Source: Flavobacterium sp. | Lineage (GTDB): Bacteria > Bacteroidota > Bacteroidia > Flavobacteriales > Flavobacteriaceae | Direction: 5' to 3' | Length of the DNA: 64,000 bases | Assembly (NCBI GenBank): GCA_014379405.1 | Contig: JACMLU010000010.1 | Span: 248,001-312,000, forward strand | Shown: one piece after another, positions 28,951 to 38,289 of the stretch | How positions within the stretch are numbered: position 1 is the stretch's first letter | How the letters are laid out: every line of letters begins with the position of its first letter | Notes under the pieces: generated by a model | What the model saw: only the letters and a program-made list of their open reading frames with translations | Database searches by the model: none | What the model was told of the DNA's origin: nothing | Translations under genes and position numbers: made by a program

Positions 28951-30387
28951 ATGAATTCAGAAAATTCACAAACCAAATGGGGGCAATTTATTCCCTTGGT
29001 AACCGTATTCTTCTTTTGGGGATTTGTTGCTGCCAGTAACGACATTTTAATCCCCGTATTTAAAAAAGCTTTTGATTTGACCCAAGGTCAAAGCCAGTTT
29101 GTTTCCATTGCTTTTTACATTTCGTATACCGTGGGTTCCTTGATTTATATGGGAATTTCATTATTGCTGAAACAAGATTTAATCAACAAAATTGGCTATA
29201 AAAATGGATTGGCTTTAGGATTGGTCATTTCTGCTCTTGGAACATTGTTGTTTTATCCTGCAGCCAATAATGGATCTTATACTTTGATGTTGGCCGGTTT
29301 ATTTACTGTTGGTTTGGGATTTTCTTTGCAACAAACCGTTGCCAATCCTTTGGCCATTGCCTTGGGGCCAATAAAAACGGGTTCACAACGATTGACATTG
29401 GCGGGCGGAATCAACAATTTTGGAACCACCATTGGTCCGCTAATCGTGAGTTTTGCCATTTTTGGTGCTGCAGCAACCGGAAACACTGATATGAGCATCG
29501 AAAGCGTAAAAATTCCTTATTTAATTCTAGGATTAGCATTTATAATTGTAGCCGTTTTATTGAAATTTTCATCTTTACCAGAATATCCTGAAACAATCGT
29601 GGAATCTGTTGATGATGCAGCTTCTTCAAAAAATTCGGCATTACAATATCCGCAACTGGTTATGGGAATGATTGCCATTTTTCTATATGTGGGTGTCGAA
29701 GTTTCTACAGCGGCTAATTTACCGGCTTATATGGAAAGTAAATTAGGTTTTGCCATTGGTGATATTGCACCATACGTATCTTTATATTGGGCGAGTTTGA
29801 TGATTGGTCGTTGGACTGGCGCTGTTGAGGCTTTTACGGATAATATGACGACTCAAAAAGTTCTGAGATTCTTGGCTCCCTATTTGGCGTTTGGCGTTTT
29901 CTTGCTCGTCAATGCAATTGCAAAACATGATTTGACTCCATTCTACGTTTACGGATTGATTATTTTGGTTTTAATTGCCGCTGATATGGCCAGTAAAGGA
30001 AATCCAGCCAGAATGTTGCTTATATTTTCAGCATTAGGAATTGTGGCCTTGTTTACAGGAATGGCTACAACGGGAATGGTAAGCGTTTATGCATTCACCA
30101 GTGTTGGATTATTCTGTAGTACACTTTGGCCTTGTATCTTTACTTTAGCGGTGAGCGGATTAGGAAAACACACCAGTCAAGGAAGTAGTTTCTTGATTAT
30201 GATGATTATGGGTGGAGGAATTATCAGTTGGCTACAAGGATTTGTATCTGACAGCATTGGCATTCAAAACAGCTATATTATTGGAGTAGTATGTTTTGCT
30301 TATTTGGCCTTTTACGCTTGGAAAGTGAGTGGAATTCTAAGAAATCAAGGGATTGATTTTGACAAGAAACTTAGTGGAGGGCATTGA
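28951..30387 (+). CDS. MFS sugar permease, FucP type
   Basis: 478 residues with about 12 membrane helices. WGFVAASNDILIPVFKKAF and GLGFSLQQTVANPLAIALGP match the FHS (fucose:H+ symporter) family, which includes FucP and GluP sugar permeases. It probably imports a neutral or acidic monosaccharide; the ExuT-type protein at 6266 in the same operon would then cover a different substrate. Last gene of the long operon, followed by a terminator at 30564-30600. Confidence 0.85.
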   Translation: MNSENSQTKWGQFIPLVTVFFFWGFVAASNDILIPVFKKAFDLTQGQSQFVSIAFYISYTVGSLIYMGISLLLKQDLINKIGYKNGLALGLVISALGTLLFYPAANNGSYTLMLAGLFTVGLGFSLQQTVANPLAIALGPIKTGSQRLTLAGGINNFGTTIGPLIVSFAIFGAAATGNTDMSIESVKIPYLILGLAFIIVAVLLKFSSLPEYPETIVESVDDAASSKNSALQYPQLVMGMIAIFLYVGVEVSTAANLPAYMESKLGFAIGDIAPYVSLYWASLMIGRWTGAVEAFTDNMTTQKVLRFLAPYLAFGVFLLVNAIAKHDLTPFYVYGLIILVLIAADMASKGNPARMLLIFSALGIVALFTGMATTGMVSVYAFTSVGLFCSTLWPCIFTLAVSGLGKHTSQGSSFLIMMIMGGGIISWLQGFVSDSIGIQNSYIIGVVCFAYLAFYAWKVSGILRNQGIDFDKKLSGGH

Positions 30388-30563
30388 TTTTTATGAAGAA
30401 TCTAAAAGTTACAAAAGATTCAGGATTTCTTATTCTACTGTAAATTTGATTGTTCCTATAATTTGAGTACTGCTTTTTTGAATTAATTTCGTTAAGGTAT
30501 TTAATAAAATCACTCACACTTCAAATAAATTAAATAATAATTTCCAGAGTTAATTTTAAAAGT

Positions 30564-30600
30564 AAACCCTTAAACAGCTCATGTTTAAGGGTTTTTTTGT
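30564..30600 (+). terminator. Rho-independent terminator of the 27-kb operon
   Basis: AAACCCTTAAAC (30564-30575) pairs with GTTTAAGGGTTT (30583-30594) around a 7-base loop and continues into a T run. It is the first strong terminator-like hairpin after 2699. Confidence 0.88.
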
Positions 30601-30774
30601 GCCTAGATTAGAATTCGGGACATCTGGATTATGAAAATTGTTTTTTTTATTTTTTCTCACTCTTTTAATAAATGTTTTAAAAAAATACTTAAAGAATATT
30701 CCCGTTTTATATTACATTTTTTCAACAAAAAACAAAAAAAGCTCTTTTTTGTTTTTTGTCTTAATAATAAACAA

Positions 30775-30818
30775 TATATTTGGACAACCAAACTGGTTAA
30801 CCAATATTTGATTTTTTG
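30775..30818 (+). promoter_or_regulatory. Promoter with palindromic operator, copy 1 (alginate lyase operon)
   Basis: -7 box TATATTTG at 30775-30782; its last four bases start the operator TTTGGANAACCAAANTGGTT followed by AACCA, centred on the palindrome TGGTTAACCA. The right outer arm is degenerate in this copy. The operator would cover the transcription start, so repression is expected. The 543-base gap before 30931 otherwise holds only the terminator and AT-rich DNA. Confidence 0.75.
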
Positions 30819-30930
30819 AATGCTAAAGAAAAGTTGAGAACTACACCATAATAATAAGACTTTAATCTAGAGAAAAAGTAAACTAAAGTTTGGTGGATCA
30901 TTTCACAAGAAGGAAATTATAAAATAAATT

Positions 30931-33186
30931 ATGAGCACAATTAATAAAGTACGGATAGTACTAATTATACTTTTGACATTTTTGCATATAAATGTAAAAT
31001 CACAAACACATCCAAGTTTGGTTTTGACCCAGCAAGGAGTTCATGAAATTAGATCTCAACTAGGAAAAGTGCCGCTTTTTGATGCTTCTTTAGCAGAAGT
31101 AAAAGCGGAAGTTGATGCCGAAATTGTTTTGGGGATTAATATTCCTATTCCAAAAGATTTTTCGGGTGGATACGCGCACGAACGCCATAAGAGAAATTTC
31201 CTCATTTTACAAAGAGCAGGCGTTTTGTACCAAATATTGGAAGATGAAAAATATGCAATATATGTTCGCGATTTGTTATTGGCTTATGCCAAAATGTATC
31301 CCACTTTGCCTTTGCACCCACAAGAGCGTTCTTATGCCAGAGGAAAGATTTTTTGGCAGGCGTTAAACGATGCGAATTGGCTAGTATATGTGAGTCAAGC
31401 TTATGATTGCGTATATGATTTTATTAGCCCAACTGACCGTTCTACAATTGAAAAAGACTTGTTTAAACCTTTTGCCGATTTTATATCAATTGGTTCCCCA
31501 CAGTTTTTCAACAGGGTGCATAACCACAGTACCTGGGGCAATGTTGCCGTTGGGATGATAGGTTTAGTAATGAATGATGCGGAACTTTTAGATCGCGCCT
31601 TGAATGGTTTAAAAAATGATGGTTTGCCTGTAGGGATGAAGGACAATGATGGTGGATTAATTAAAAAAGAAGGACAAAAAACAGGATTTTTGGCCAATGT
31701 TGACGAGCCTTTTTCTCCCGACGGCTATTACACGGAAGGCCCTTACTATCAAAGATATGCTATGTATCCTTTCATGGTTTTTGCCGAAGCACTCCAAAAC
31801 ATCAAACCCGATTTAAAGATTTTTGAATATAAAAATGGTATTCTTATAAAGTCGGTTTATACTTTGTTGAATTTGACGAATTCAGAAGGAGAATTTTTCC
31901 CGTTGAATGATGGTCAAAAAGGAATGTCTTTTTATTCTAGAGAACTAGTTTCAGCGATAGATATTGCCTATTTATATGGAGGGAAGGATTCTTCTTTATT
32001 GTCAATTGCCGAAAAACAAGGACGAGTTCAGCTAGATGTTTCTGGTATGGCGGTGGCTCTGGGGATTAAGAACAATTTAGAAAAACCGTTTGAAAAAAAA
32101 TCCATCGATTTATCTGATGGATCCGATGGAAAACAAGGAGGAGTTGCGATTATCAGGAATAAAACGAATGAAGACGAATTGACTTTGGTGATGAAATATG
32201 CTTCTCAAGGTTTGAGTCACGGACATTACGACAAACTTTCTTTTTCTTTTTATAATAATGGGACAGATGTTCTGCAAGATTATGGATTAGCAAGATTTGT
32301 AAATATTGAACAAAAAGGAGGCGGTAATTATTTAAAGGAAAATGCCACATGGGCCAAACAAACCATAGCGCACAATACGATTGTTCAAAACGAAACTTCC
32401 CATTTTGGTGGAGATTTTGAAACAGGAAGCAAATTTGCTTCTGAAAAATACCTGTTTGATGTTTCTAATCCTAAAGTTCAAATTATTAGCGCAAAAGAAA
32501 ATAATGCCTATCCAGGAACAAAAATGCAAAGAACAATGGCATTAATCCAAGAAGAAGGATTTGAAAAGCCATTTTTACTAGACATTATTCAATTAGACTC
32601 AAAAACCGCTAATCAATATGATTTGCCGTTCTATTATTTTGGACAAATTATGTCGGCAAATTTTGCTTATGAAACCGCAAAATCTCTGGAGCCTTTTGGA
32701 AAAGCAAACGGATATCAACATTTATGGAAAGAAGGTTCTGCTACTTTTGCAACAGACAACTCCAAGATTTCTTGGTTGAACGAAGGAAGTTTTTATACAC
32801 TAACTTCGGTTACAAAGCCCAATGACGAGGTTTTCTTTGTGAGAATTGGAGCAAACGACCCCAACTTTAATTTAAGAAAAGAGCCCGGTATTATTTTTAG
32901 AAAAAAGAATGCCCAAAAAGCCACTTTTATTTCTGTTCTCGAAACACACGGTAACTACAATAAAGTTACTGAATTAGCTACCAATTCGTATAGTACTATT
33001 GATTCATTAAAAGTAGTTTATGAAGACCCAAATTATATTGGAGTCGAAATTAAAAACAAATCTGGAGCGACAATTCTATTTGTTTTGGCAACAAAAAACA
33101 ACAAAGCAAATCAAAAACATCGTTTACAAATAAATAATAAAACCTATAATTGGGTTGGATCATATTATAAAACAACAATTAAATAA
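30931..33186 (+). CDS. Polysaccharide lyase family 17 (oligoalginate lyase)
   Basis: 751 residues: signal peptide (to NVKSQ), alpha/alpha-toroid domain to about 340 and a heparinase II/III-like beta-sandwich after about 390. Hallmarks are RVHNHSTWGN (N198, H199), DGYYTEGPYYQRY (Y266-Y276 with the candidate catalytic Tyr) and SHGHYDKLSF (H430, H432, Y433). These match PL17 exo-acting oligoalginate lyases, which release unsaturated uronate monomers. There is no lipobox or T9SS tail, so it is probably periplasmic. It is the first gene of a three-gene alginate operon behind operator copy 1. Confidence 0.9.
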   Translation: MSTINKVRIVLIILLTFLHINVKSQTHPSLVLTQQGVHEIRSQLGKVPLFDASLAEVKAEVDAEIVLGINIPIPKDFSGGYAHERHKRNFLILQRAGVLYQILEDEKYAIYVRDLLLAYAKMYPTLPLHPQERSYARGKIFWQALNDANWLVYVSQAYDCVYDFISPTDRSTIEKDLFKPFADFISIGSPQFFNRVHNHSTWGNVAVGMIGLVMNDAELLDRALNGLKNDGLPVGMKDNDGGLIKKEGQKTGFLANVDEPFSPDGYYTEGPYYQRYAMYPFMVFAEALQNIKPDLKIFEYKNGILIKSVYTLLNLTNSEGEFFPLNDGQKGMSFYSRELVSAIDIAYLYGGKDSSLLSIAEKQGRVQLDVSGMAVALGIKNNLEKPFEKKSIDLSDGSDGKQGGVAIIRNKTNEDELTLVMKYASQGLSHGHYDKLSFSFYNNGTDVLQDYGLARFVNIEQKGGGNYLKENATWAKQTIAHNTIVQNETSHFGGDFETGSKFASEKYLFDVSNPKVQIISAKENNAYPGTKMQRTMALIQEEGFEKPFLLDIIQLDSKTANQYDLPFYYFGQIMSANFAYETAKSLEPFGKANGYQHLWKEGSATFATDNSKISWLNEGSFYTLTSVTKPNDEVFFVRIGANDPNFNLRKEPGIIFRKKNAQKATFISVLETHGNYNKVTELATNSYSTIDSLKVVYEDPNYIGVEIKNKSGATILFVLATKNNKANQKHRLQINNKTYNWVGSYYKTTIK

Positions 33187-33193
33187 AAACATT

Positions 33194-33547
33194 ATGCAAA
33201 GTTTTGGAGCAAGTAAAGAATTTTTATTGGGAGATGAAATTACATGGGAAGTAGTTGGAGAAGGAGTAAAACGAAAAATAATGGGTTATGATGACACCAT
33301 TATGCTTGTAAATGTATCATTTGCAAAAGGTGGGATTGGCCCAATGCACGAACATTATCATGCACAAGTAACTTATGTTGTTAGCGGGCAATTTGAAATG
33401 ACAATTGGCGATGATACCAAGATTTTGAAAGGTGGAGATTGTTTTTATATTCCGCCTCACGTATTGCACGGAGCTATTTGTCTGGAGGACGGTGTTCTTA
33501 TAGATGTTTTTAGTCCTATTCGTGAAGATTTCATGAACAAAGTTTAA
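33194..33547 (+). CDS. kdgF: KdgF-type cupin, unsaturated uronate linearisation
   Basis: 117 residues from ATG 33194, eight bases after the PL17 stop. An ATG at 33155 in the same frame would overlap PL17 and adds a poor N terminus, so the later start is preferred. The cupin motifs GPMHEHYHAQVTYVVSGQFE and YIPPHVLHG supply the metal-binding His and Gln residues, and the ending LIDVFSPIREDF is typical of KdgF. KdgF speeds conversion of 4,5-unsaturated uronate released by lyases to the linear keto form (DEH from alginate). Confidence 0.88.
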   Translation: MQSFGASKEFLLGDEITWEVVGEGVKRKIMGYDDTIMLVNVSFAKGGIGPMHEHYHAQVTYVVSGQFEMTIGDDTKILKGGDCFYIPPHVLHGAICLEDGVLIDVFSPIREDFMNKV

Positions 33548-33571
33548 TAGATTATTAAAGTTGAAATTATA

Positions 33572-34438
33572 ATGAATATAAAATTTTCAAAAATCGTGGC
33601 CTTTGCAGCCTTTTCTTTGGTATGTTATAGTTATGGTCAAGATGCAGGCAAGGAAAAAAAGAAAACAGCATTAATAGATTTATCGCGTTGGAGTGTTACT
33701 GTTCCTGAAGAAAATCCAAAAAAACCAGGCCAGCCACTAGATGTAGGATATCCTGAAATACTGGATTATGCAAATAATGCGGTACTAAAAAAGTATATGT
33801 ATAATGATGATAAGGACAAGTCGATTGTTTTTTATGCTTATCCATCAGGAACAACTACAGCCAACAGTCATTTTTCAAGAGCCGAATTAAGAGAGGTTAT
33901 GGAGCCTGGTAACAAGAATGTGAATTGGACATTTGCAAAAGGAGGCGTTTTTAAAGGTACTTATGCAATGGCTGAGGTGTCGAAAGAACAAAATGGCAAG
34001 TATAGCAAGGTTATCATTGCGCAAATTCATGGAAGATTAACAGAAGAACAGCGAAATTTGATAGGCCAAAAAGACAACAATGCACCACCGGTATTAAAAA
34101 TATATTGGGACAATGGAAAAATTAGAGTAAAAACGAAGGTTCTCAAGAATCTAAATGCCACAGATAAAGAAATATTGGATGTGAAAGCCTGGGGCGATGA
34201 TGAAGGCAAGGATTTTAAAGAAAAAGTAAATTTCGACAAATTCACATTGGAAGTTAAAGTTTCCGACGGTAAAATGGTAGTCACTCTGAACGGGGGTGAA
34301 TCATTTGTTTATAACGATATAAACATGAAAAAATGGGGTGTCTTTGAAAACTATTTCAAAGCAGGGAATTATTTTCAATCAAAAGAGCCTAATGCATTTG
34401 CCAAGGTCAAGATCTATTCTTTGGAAACTTCACATTAG
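33572..34438 (+). CDS. Polysaccharide lyase family 7 (alginate lyase)
   Basis: 288 residues with a signal peptide (to YSYGQ). The PL7 beta-jelly-roll signatures are all present: SRAELREV (R103 to R107), IAQIHG (Q151, H153) and YFKAGNYFQ (Y267, candidate catalytic Tyr). IAQIHG-type enzymes (I at the middle position) tend to accept polyG or mixed alginate, but activity should not be assumed. No extra binding domain or T9SS tail. Last gene of the alginate operon; a hairpin at 34467-34497 follows. Confidence 0.92.
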   Translation: MNIKFSKIVAFAAFSLVCYSYGQDAGKEKKKTALIDLSRWSVTVPEENPKKPGQPLDVGYPEILDYANNAVLKKYMYNDDKDKSIVFYAYPSGTTTANSHFSRAELREVMEPGNKNVNWTFAKGGVFKGTYAMAEVSKEQNGKYSKVIIAQIHGRLTEEQRNLIGQKDNNAPPVLKIYWDNGKIRVKTKVLKNLNATDKEILDVKAWGDDEGKDFKEKVNFDKFTLEVKVSDGKMVVTLNGGESFVYNDINMKKWGVFENYFKAGNYFQSKEPNAFAKVKIYSLETSH

Positions 34439-34466
34439 TAATTTTAGGTTAAAAAATATTTTTTGT

Positions 34467-34497
34467 TAAAACCAGCCAAGTCAATTAGCTGGTTTTA
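34467..34497 (+). terminator. Hairpin terminator between convergent units
   Basis: TAAAACCAGC (34467-34476) pairs with GCTGGTTTTA (34488-34497) around 11 bases. The flanks are A/T-rich on both sides (TTTTTTGT before, AAAAAG after), so it could serve both the alginate operon and the minus-strand genes. The T run is short. Confidence 0.6.
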
Positions 34498-34570
34498 GCA
34501 AAAAGAATTTATCAAATATTTGTCTCGTGATTAAGTTGGAAAGTGATTTTTAAAATTTATCACAGAAACT

Positions 34571-35331
34571 TTATTTCTTTAGAGTGACAGTAAACGGATG
34601 ATTTGTTTTTTGGACAAATGCACTTAAATAATTTTCCCAAGCTTCCTTGGTTGTAAATGTTCCTTGTTTTTTCCACCCGAAACCAGCATAATATATCGCT
34701 TTGTTGTTTTTTACTTTCAAGGTAGCATATAGGTTGCATAATTCTTTATTTGAGTTGAGGTATTTTTCTACACTGATTGCCGTGTTTTTGGGAAAGATAA
34801 TTCCTGTCCCCAATTCGGAATCGTCAAGAGGTTCCTAATAATCCATCCATCCTTCTTTGAGATTTTCTCCTGTTTTTCCACCATTTTTTGGGCAACAGGA
34901 TCGTAGGTTCTAAAAGCTACTTTATTGTTTTTCCATACATAATCATCGATTCTTTCGGGAACAAAACGAGAAAAACAGTGAACTTCACCTTCTTTTGCTT
35001 TGCCAGAACTGTGGACGAGTTCGAACTTTTTCTTCGAATTTGCCGCAACCTTGGGTTGAAACAACAAAACATCCTAAAGACCATCACCATCTTCGTCAAC
35101 ATATTGGGTTATTAAAAATTCATTGGAACCTATTTCTCTAATGCCAAATTGCTCCAACTTATCCCAGTTCTTTAGGCCAAGAGATTTTATGGATAGGAGA
35201 TGGTTTCGAATTCTCTTTCAATATTTAAAGAATTGGAAACGATAATTATTTTATTCTTCCCTGTTTTTTTGTGAATAAGAAATAAAAGTACCCGTAACCA
35301 TTATAAAAAGTACAAGTCGTTGTATGCGCAT
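34571..35331 (-). pseudogene. Decayed DUF4861 gene
   Basis: Reading down from ATG 35331: a signal-like start (MRIQRLVLFIMVTGTFISYSQKN) breaks at about 35260 and continues one frame over (KNKIIIVSNSLNIEREFETI). A second shift near 35190 leads to LGLKNWDKLEQFGIREIGSNE, an in-frame TAG follows VDEDGDGL, and then DVLLFQPKVAANS to VPERIDDYVWKNNKVAFRTYDP. After WIIRNLL the middle of the protein is missing and the frame shifts to DSELGTGIIFPKNTAISVEKY, ending TVTLKK. The conserved ...WKNNKVAFRTYDP and GTGIIFP segments are those of DUF4861 proteins found in uronate loci. At least three frame changes, one stop and an internal deletion mean it is dead. Confidence 0.85.
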
Positions 35332-35344
35332 AAATGTTTGGGAA

Positions 35345-36139
35345 TTATATTTCATTAGATGCTTTTCCTATTGTTGCCAGAATTCCACCATCTACATAAA
35401 GGATGTGACCGTTTACAAAATCACTTGCTTTTGAGGATAAAAAGATGGTAGCACCTTGTAAGTCTTCGGGATCTCCCCAACGAGCAGCTGGTGTTCTGCT
35501 GATTATGAAATCATTAAAAGGATGTCCGTCAATCCTAATTGGAGCAGTTTGGCTGGTTGCAAAATATCCTGGACCAATTCCATTGGTTTGAATATTATAC
35601 TTTGCCCATTCTGTCGCCATATTTTTAGTAAGCATTTTTAAACCACCTTTTGCAGCAGCATAAGCACTTACGGAGTCTCGACCCAATTCGCTCATCATAG
35701 AACAGATATTGATTATTTTTCCACCACCACGTTGAATCATTCCTTTGACAACATTTTTCGAAACAATAAAAGGACCAATCAAATCAACTGAAATTACGGC
35801 TTCAAAATCGGCAACTTCCATTTCTATGATAGGTGTTCTTTTGATAATTCCCGCGTTGTTGATTAAAATATCGATTGGGCCAACTTCAGCTTCTATTTTA
35901 TTTATGGCGGTGATCACTGAGGCTTCATTGGTAACGTCAAATTGGTATCCATAAGCTTCAATTCCTATTGATTTGTATTCTGCCACTGCATTATCCAAAG
36001 CCTCTTGCGAAGAACTATTGTTTACTACAATTTTTGCGCCTGCATTTCCAAGTCCTTTAGCCATCGCCATTCCTAGACCATACACTCCACCTGTTATTAG
36101 GGCTGTTTTTCCCGTTAAATCAAAAAGGTTTATTGACAT
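35345..36139 (-). CDS. SDR, DEH reductase / KduD / gluconate 5-dehydrogenase type
   Basis: 264 residues. TGGVYGLGMAMAKGL (cofactor motif), NNAGI, NICSMMSELGRDSVSAYAAAKGG (catalytic Ser, Tyr-x3-Lys) and VNGHILYVDGG define a classical SDR; the N terminus INLFDLTGKTALITGG is that of the Ga5DH/KduD group. In alginate loci such an enzyme reduces DEH (made by PL17 plus KdgF) to 2-keto-3-deoxygluconate, which joins the Uxu pathway. It faces the alginate operon and has its own promoter (-7 box TATATTTG, minus strand, at 36227-36234). The DUF4861 remnant lies 13 bases downstream and was probably co-transcribed. Confidence 0.8.
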   Translation of the reverse strand: MSINLFDLTGKTALITGGVYGLGMAMAKGLGNAGAKIVVNNSSSQEALDNAVAEYKSIGIEAYGYQFDVTNEASVITAINKIEAEVGPIDILINNAGIIKRTPIIEMEVADFEAVISVDLIGPFIVSKNVVKGMIQRGGGKIINICSMMSELGRDSVSAYAAAKGGLKMLTKNMATEWAKYNIQTNGIGPGYFATSQTAPIRIDGHPFNDFIISRTPAARWGDPEDLQGATIFLSSKASDFVNGHILYVDGGILATIGKASNEI

Positions 36140-36226
36140 AATTTTTATTTAATAGTTGTAAATATATTTTTCAAATGTACTTAAGATGCTTTTTTTTAAC
36201 GTGAAAAAAAATACATTAATGGGATA

Positions 36227-36234
36227 CAAATATA
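36227..36234 (-). promoter_or_regulatory. -7 box for the minus-strand SDR
   Basis: TATATTTG on the minus strand, about 90 bases before the SDR start. The following bases (TATCCCATTAATGTATT) do not match any of the other three elements in the window. Confidence 0.45.
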
Positions 36235-36392
36235 CAATAACTGGTATGTTTAGAATTATAACTGCAAAAACCAATTGATAAATCATCACTTTTAAATAAT
36301 CTAATGACAATGTTCATATAAAATTTCTTTTTGAAATAGGGTTTGCCTATAATTTGATGTGTTTATCCGTGTCAAAAGAAATGTTTACACCT

Positions 36393-36450
36393 ATTTGGAT
36401 ATTTGTGTACCATTTTTGGATTTTTGAATCACCATCCTATTTTATATTTG
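36393..36450 (+). promoter_or_regulatory. Promoter with paired TTTTGGATTT-type repeats (copy C)
   Basis: ATTTGGATATTT (36393) and TTTTGGATTTTTGAAT (36414) are 21 bases apart, and the -7 box TATATTTG is at 36443-36450. The conserved G of the proximal repeat lies 25 bases before the -7 box, exactly as at 42456/42481. It probably drives the beta-helix gene and possibly the HTCS gene after it. The 330-base divergent gap contains this, the SDR promoter, and nothing else I recognise. Confidence 0.5.
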
Positions 36451-36469
36451 AAGAATTAAAATCATTTGT

Positions 36470-38191
36470 ATGTTCCAATCTAATAAAAACAGAAATTTAT
36501 TCAATCAGGGTGTTCTAATCTGCACAACTTTTGTGGCAATTTTATTTTCGTCCAACAATCTTTTTTCACAGGAATTGCCTCGAATAATTACCAACAAAGA
36601 AGTAGCTGCCCAGAATTATCTTCCGGATTATAGTTATGCTGGCTATCATTTTGGTGAAGTAAAACTTCCAGAAATCACAACTCAAATTATCAATGCCACC
36701 GATTATGGAGTCATTGCAAACGATGGTTTGGATGACTCCAAAAACTTGATTAAAGCAATAAAAGCTGTAAGTTCCATCAAAGGGAACGTGGTTTTGCAAT
36801 TGCCTGCGGGTCGAATCATTTTAAGTGATATTTTGTACATCGAACGCAGCAATTTTGTGTTGAGAGGAGCGGGTTCTGGAAAGGATGGAACCGAAATTTT
36901 TTGTCCAAGACCGATGATGTATTTAAAAGATCCAGAATCATTGACGGAATTGAGGGAATATCTCACCACTTTTGATAAAAGGCAGCGCGAAAAAGAAAAC
37001 AATATCGACTTGCCTTTTTCGCAGTATGCATGGTCCGGAGGTTTTATTTGGACACAAGTTCCCAACGAAAGGGTAAAATCGTATCTAGAAAAATATGATC
37101 CAAAAACAAATGTTGTGGCTAAAGTTTTATCTGGTAAAAGGGGAGAAAATACTTTTACGGTTTCGGACGTAAATGGACTGAAAGTTGGCGATGTTGTCGA
37201 ATTGCAATTGTTTAATAAAGAAGGAGAAAATGGAGAAATAATTAAAGTTTTATATAATAATGCAGCCGTAAAACCGGGTTCGCATCATTGGAAATTCCCA
37301 ACCTTGCCCATTGTGAGACAACAAGTAGAAATTGTAAAAATTACCAATAATAAGGTTACCATCAAAACGCCTTTATTATTGGAAATAAAACCAAATTACC
37401 AGGCGCAACTTGTAGAATGGAAACATTTGTCGGAAGTGGGAATTGAGCATCTTCGATTTACTTTTCCCGATACGCCTAGAGTTGCGCACCACGTCGAACA
37501 AGGATATAACGCCCTCTTTTTGACAAGAATATTCAATAGTTGGGTTAGTGACGTTTCAATTCACAATGCTGAAAGTGGCATTCTAACCGAAGAAATAGCC
37601 AACGTTACCATCCAAGACATTGTTACCAAGGGGGAAAATATGGCACATTATACCGTCACTTTGGGAGGTGTCCACAATGTATTGGTAAAAAATCTTAAAG
37701 TGTATAATAACGCTGTACATCCTTTAAGTTTCAATACGTTTTCAACCAAAAACGTGTATCAAAATTGCGAGGTCTTTGCGGATCCTATTTTAGACCAACA
37801 CTCCGGTGCAAATCATCAAAATTTATTTGATAATATCACTGTTCATCTTCAACCCAAGGCCGACAACACTTATCTATTATTTGGTGGAGGCGGTGCCGAT
37901 TATTGGAAACCATCCCATGGAGCCTTTAGCACTTTTTGGAATATTAATGTGGATGTTACAGGGAAATTTGATACATCAAAACCAATTGTGCTTAATGGAA
38001 TGGAAGATGGTCCTTTTGCTAGAATAATAGGTGTTCACGGAAATCAAAATTTTAAATTAGAATATGGTCCTGATGCCTACATTGAATTTTTGAATAAACC
38101 CATTCAAAAAGAGCCTTCACTATATGAATATCAATTAAAAAAGCGATTAAAATATATTTTGGAAGGAAGCAACAAACCGATAAATAATTAG
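36470..38191 (+). CDS. Secreted right-handed beta-helix protein, putative lyase
   Basis: 573 residues. N-terminal signal (VLICTTFVAILFSSNNLFSQ), then a pectate-lyase-3-like entry (INATDYGVIANDGLDDSKNLIKAI, GNVVLQLPAGRIILSDILYI, FVLRGAGSG) and a long parallel beta-helix (HLRFTFPD, NALFLTRIFNSWVSDVSIHNAESGI, NVTIQDIVTKGENMAHYTV). HSGANHQNLFDNITVHL and GGGGADYWKPSHG near the C terminus recall the HHRW/DNI pattern of the other beta-helix protein (47542). There is no sorting domain. I cannot place it in a named PL family; a lyase or epimerase acting on uronates is likely from fold and context. It is co-oriented with and 98 bases before the HTCS gene. Confidence 0.7.
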   Translation: MFQSNKNRNLFNQGVLICTTFVAILFSSNNLFSQELPRIITNKEVAAQNYLPDYSYAGYHFGEVKLPEITTQIINATDYGVIANDGLDDSKNLIKAIKAVSSIKGNVVLQLPAGRIILSDILYIERSNFVLRGAGSGKDGTEIFCPRPMMYLKDPESLTELREYLTTFDKRQREKENNIDLPFSQYAWSGGFIWTQVPNERVKSYLEKYDPKTNVVAKVLSGKRGENTFTVSDVNGLKVGDVVELQLFNKEGENGEIIKVLYNNAAVKPGSHHWKFPTLPIVRQQVEIVKITNNKVTIKTPLLLEIKPNYQAQLVEWKHLSEVGIEHLRFTFPDTPRVAHHVEQGYNALFLTRIFNSWVSDVSIHNAESGILTEEIANVTIQDIVTKGENMAHYTVTLGGVHNVLVKNLKVYNNAVHPLSFNTFSTKNVYQNCEVFADPILDQHSGANHQNLFDNITVHLQPKADNTYLLFGGGGADYWKPSHGAFSTFWNINVDVTGKFDTSKPIVLNGMEDGPFARIIGVHGNQNFKLEYGPDAYIEFLNKPIQKEPSLYEYQLKKRLKYILEGSNKPINN

Positions 38192-38289
38192 ATTATTTAG
38201 CGAGAGTTTTAAATCTTTTCACTTCCTTTATCACTTAGGATTAATATTGATTTTTCACATTGGGAATTATATACGGATGAAATACTAGA

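Noticed and set aside
30631..30819. 62-codon open frame, Phe/Lys rich
   Set aside because: It runs through the terminator-promoter gap and the operator, with composition expected from AT-rich non-coding DNA; no conserved motif.
1314..36376. 14-base match GTTTATCCGTGTCA at 36360, present in inverted form at about 1316-1329
   Set aside because: In a 64-kb AT-rich window several 14-base matches between two sites are expected by chance; position relative to promoters differs, so it is not used as evidence for a shared regulator.
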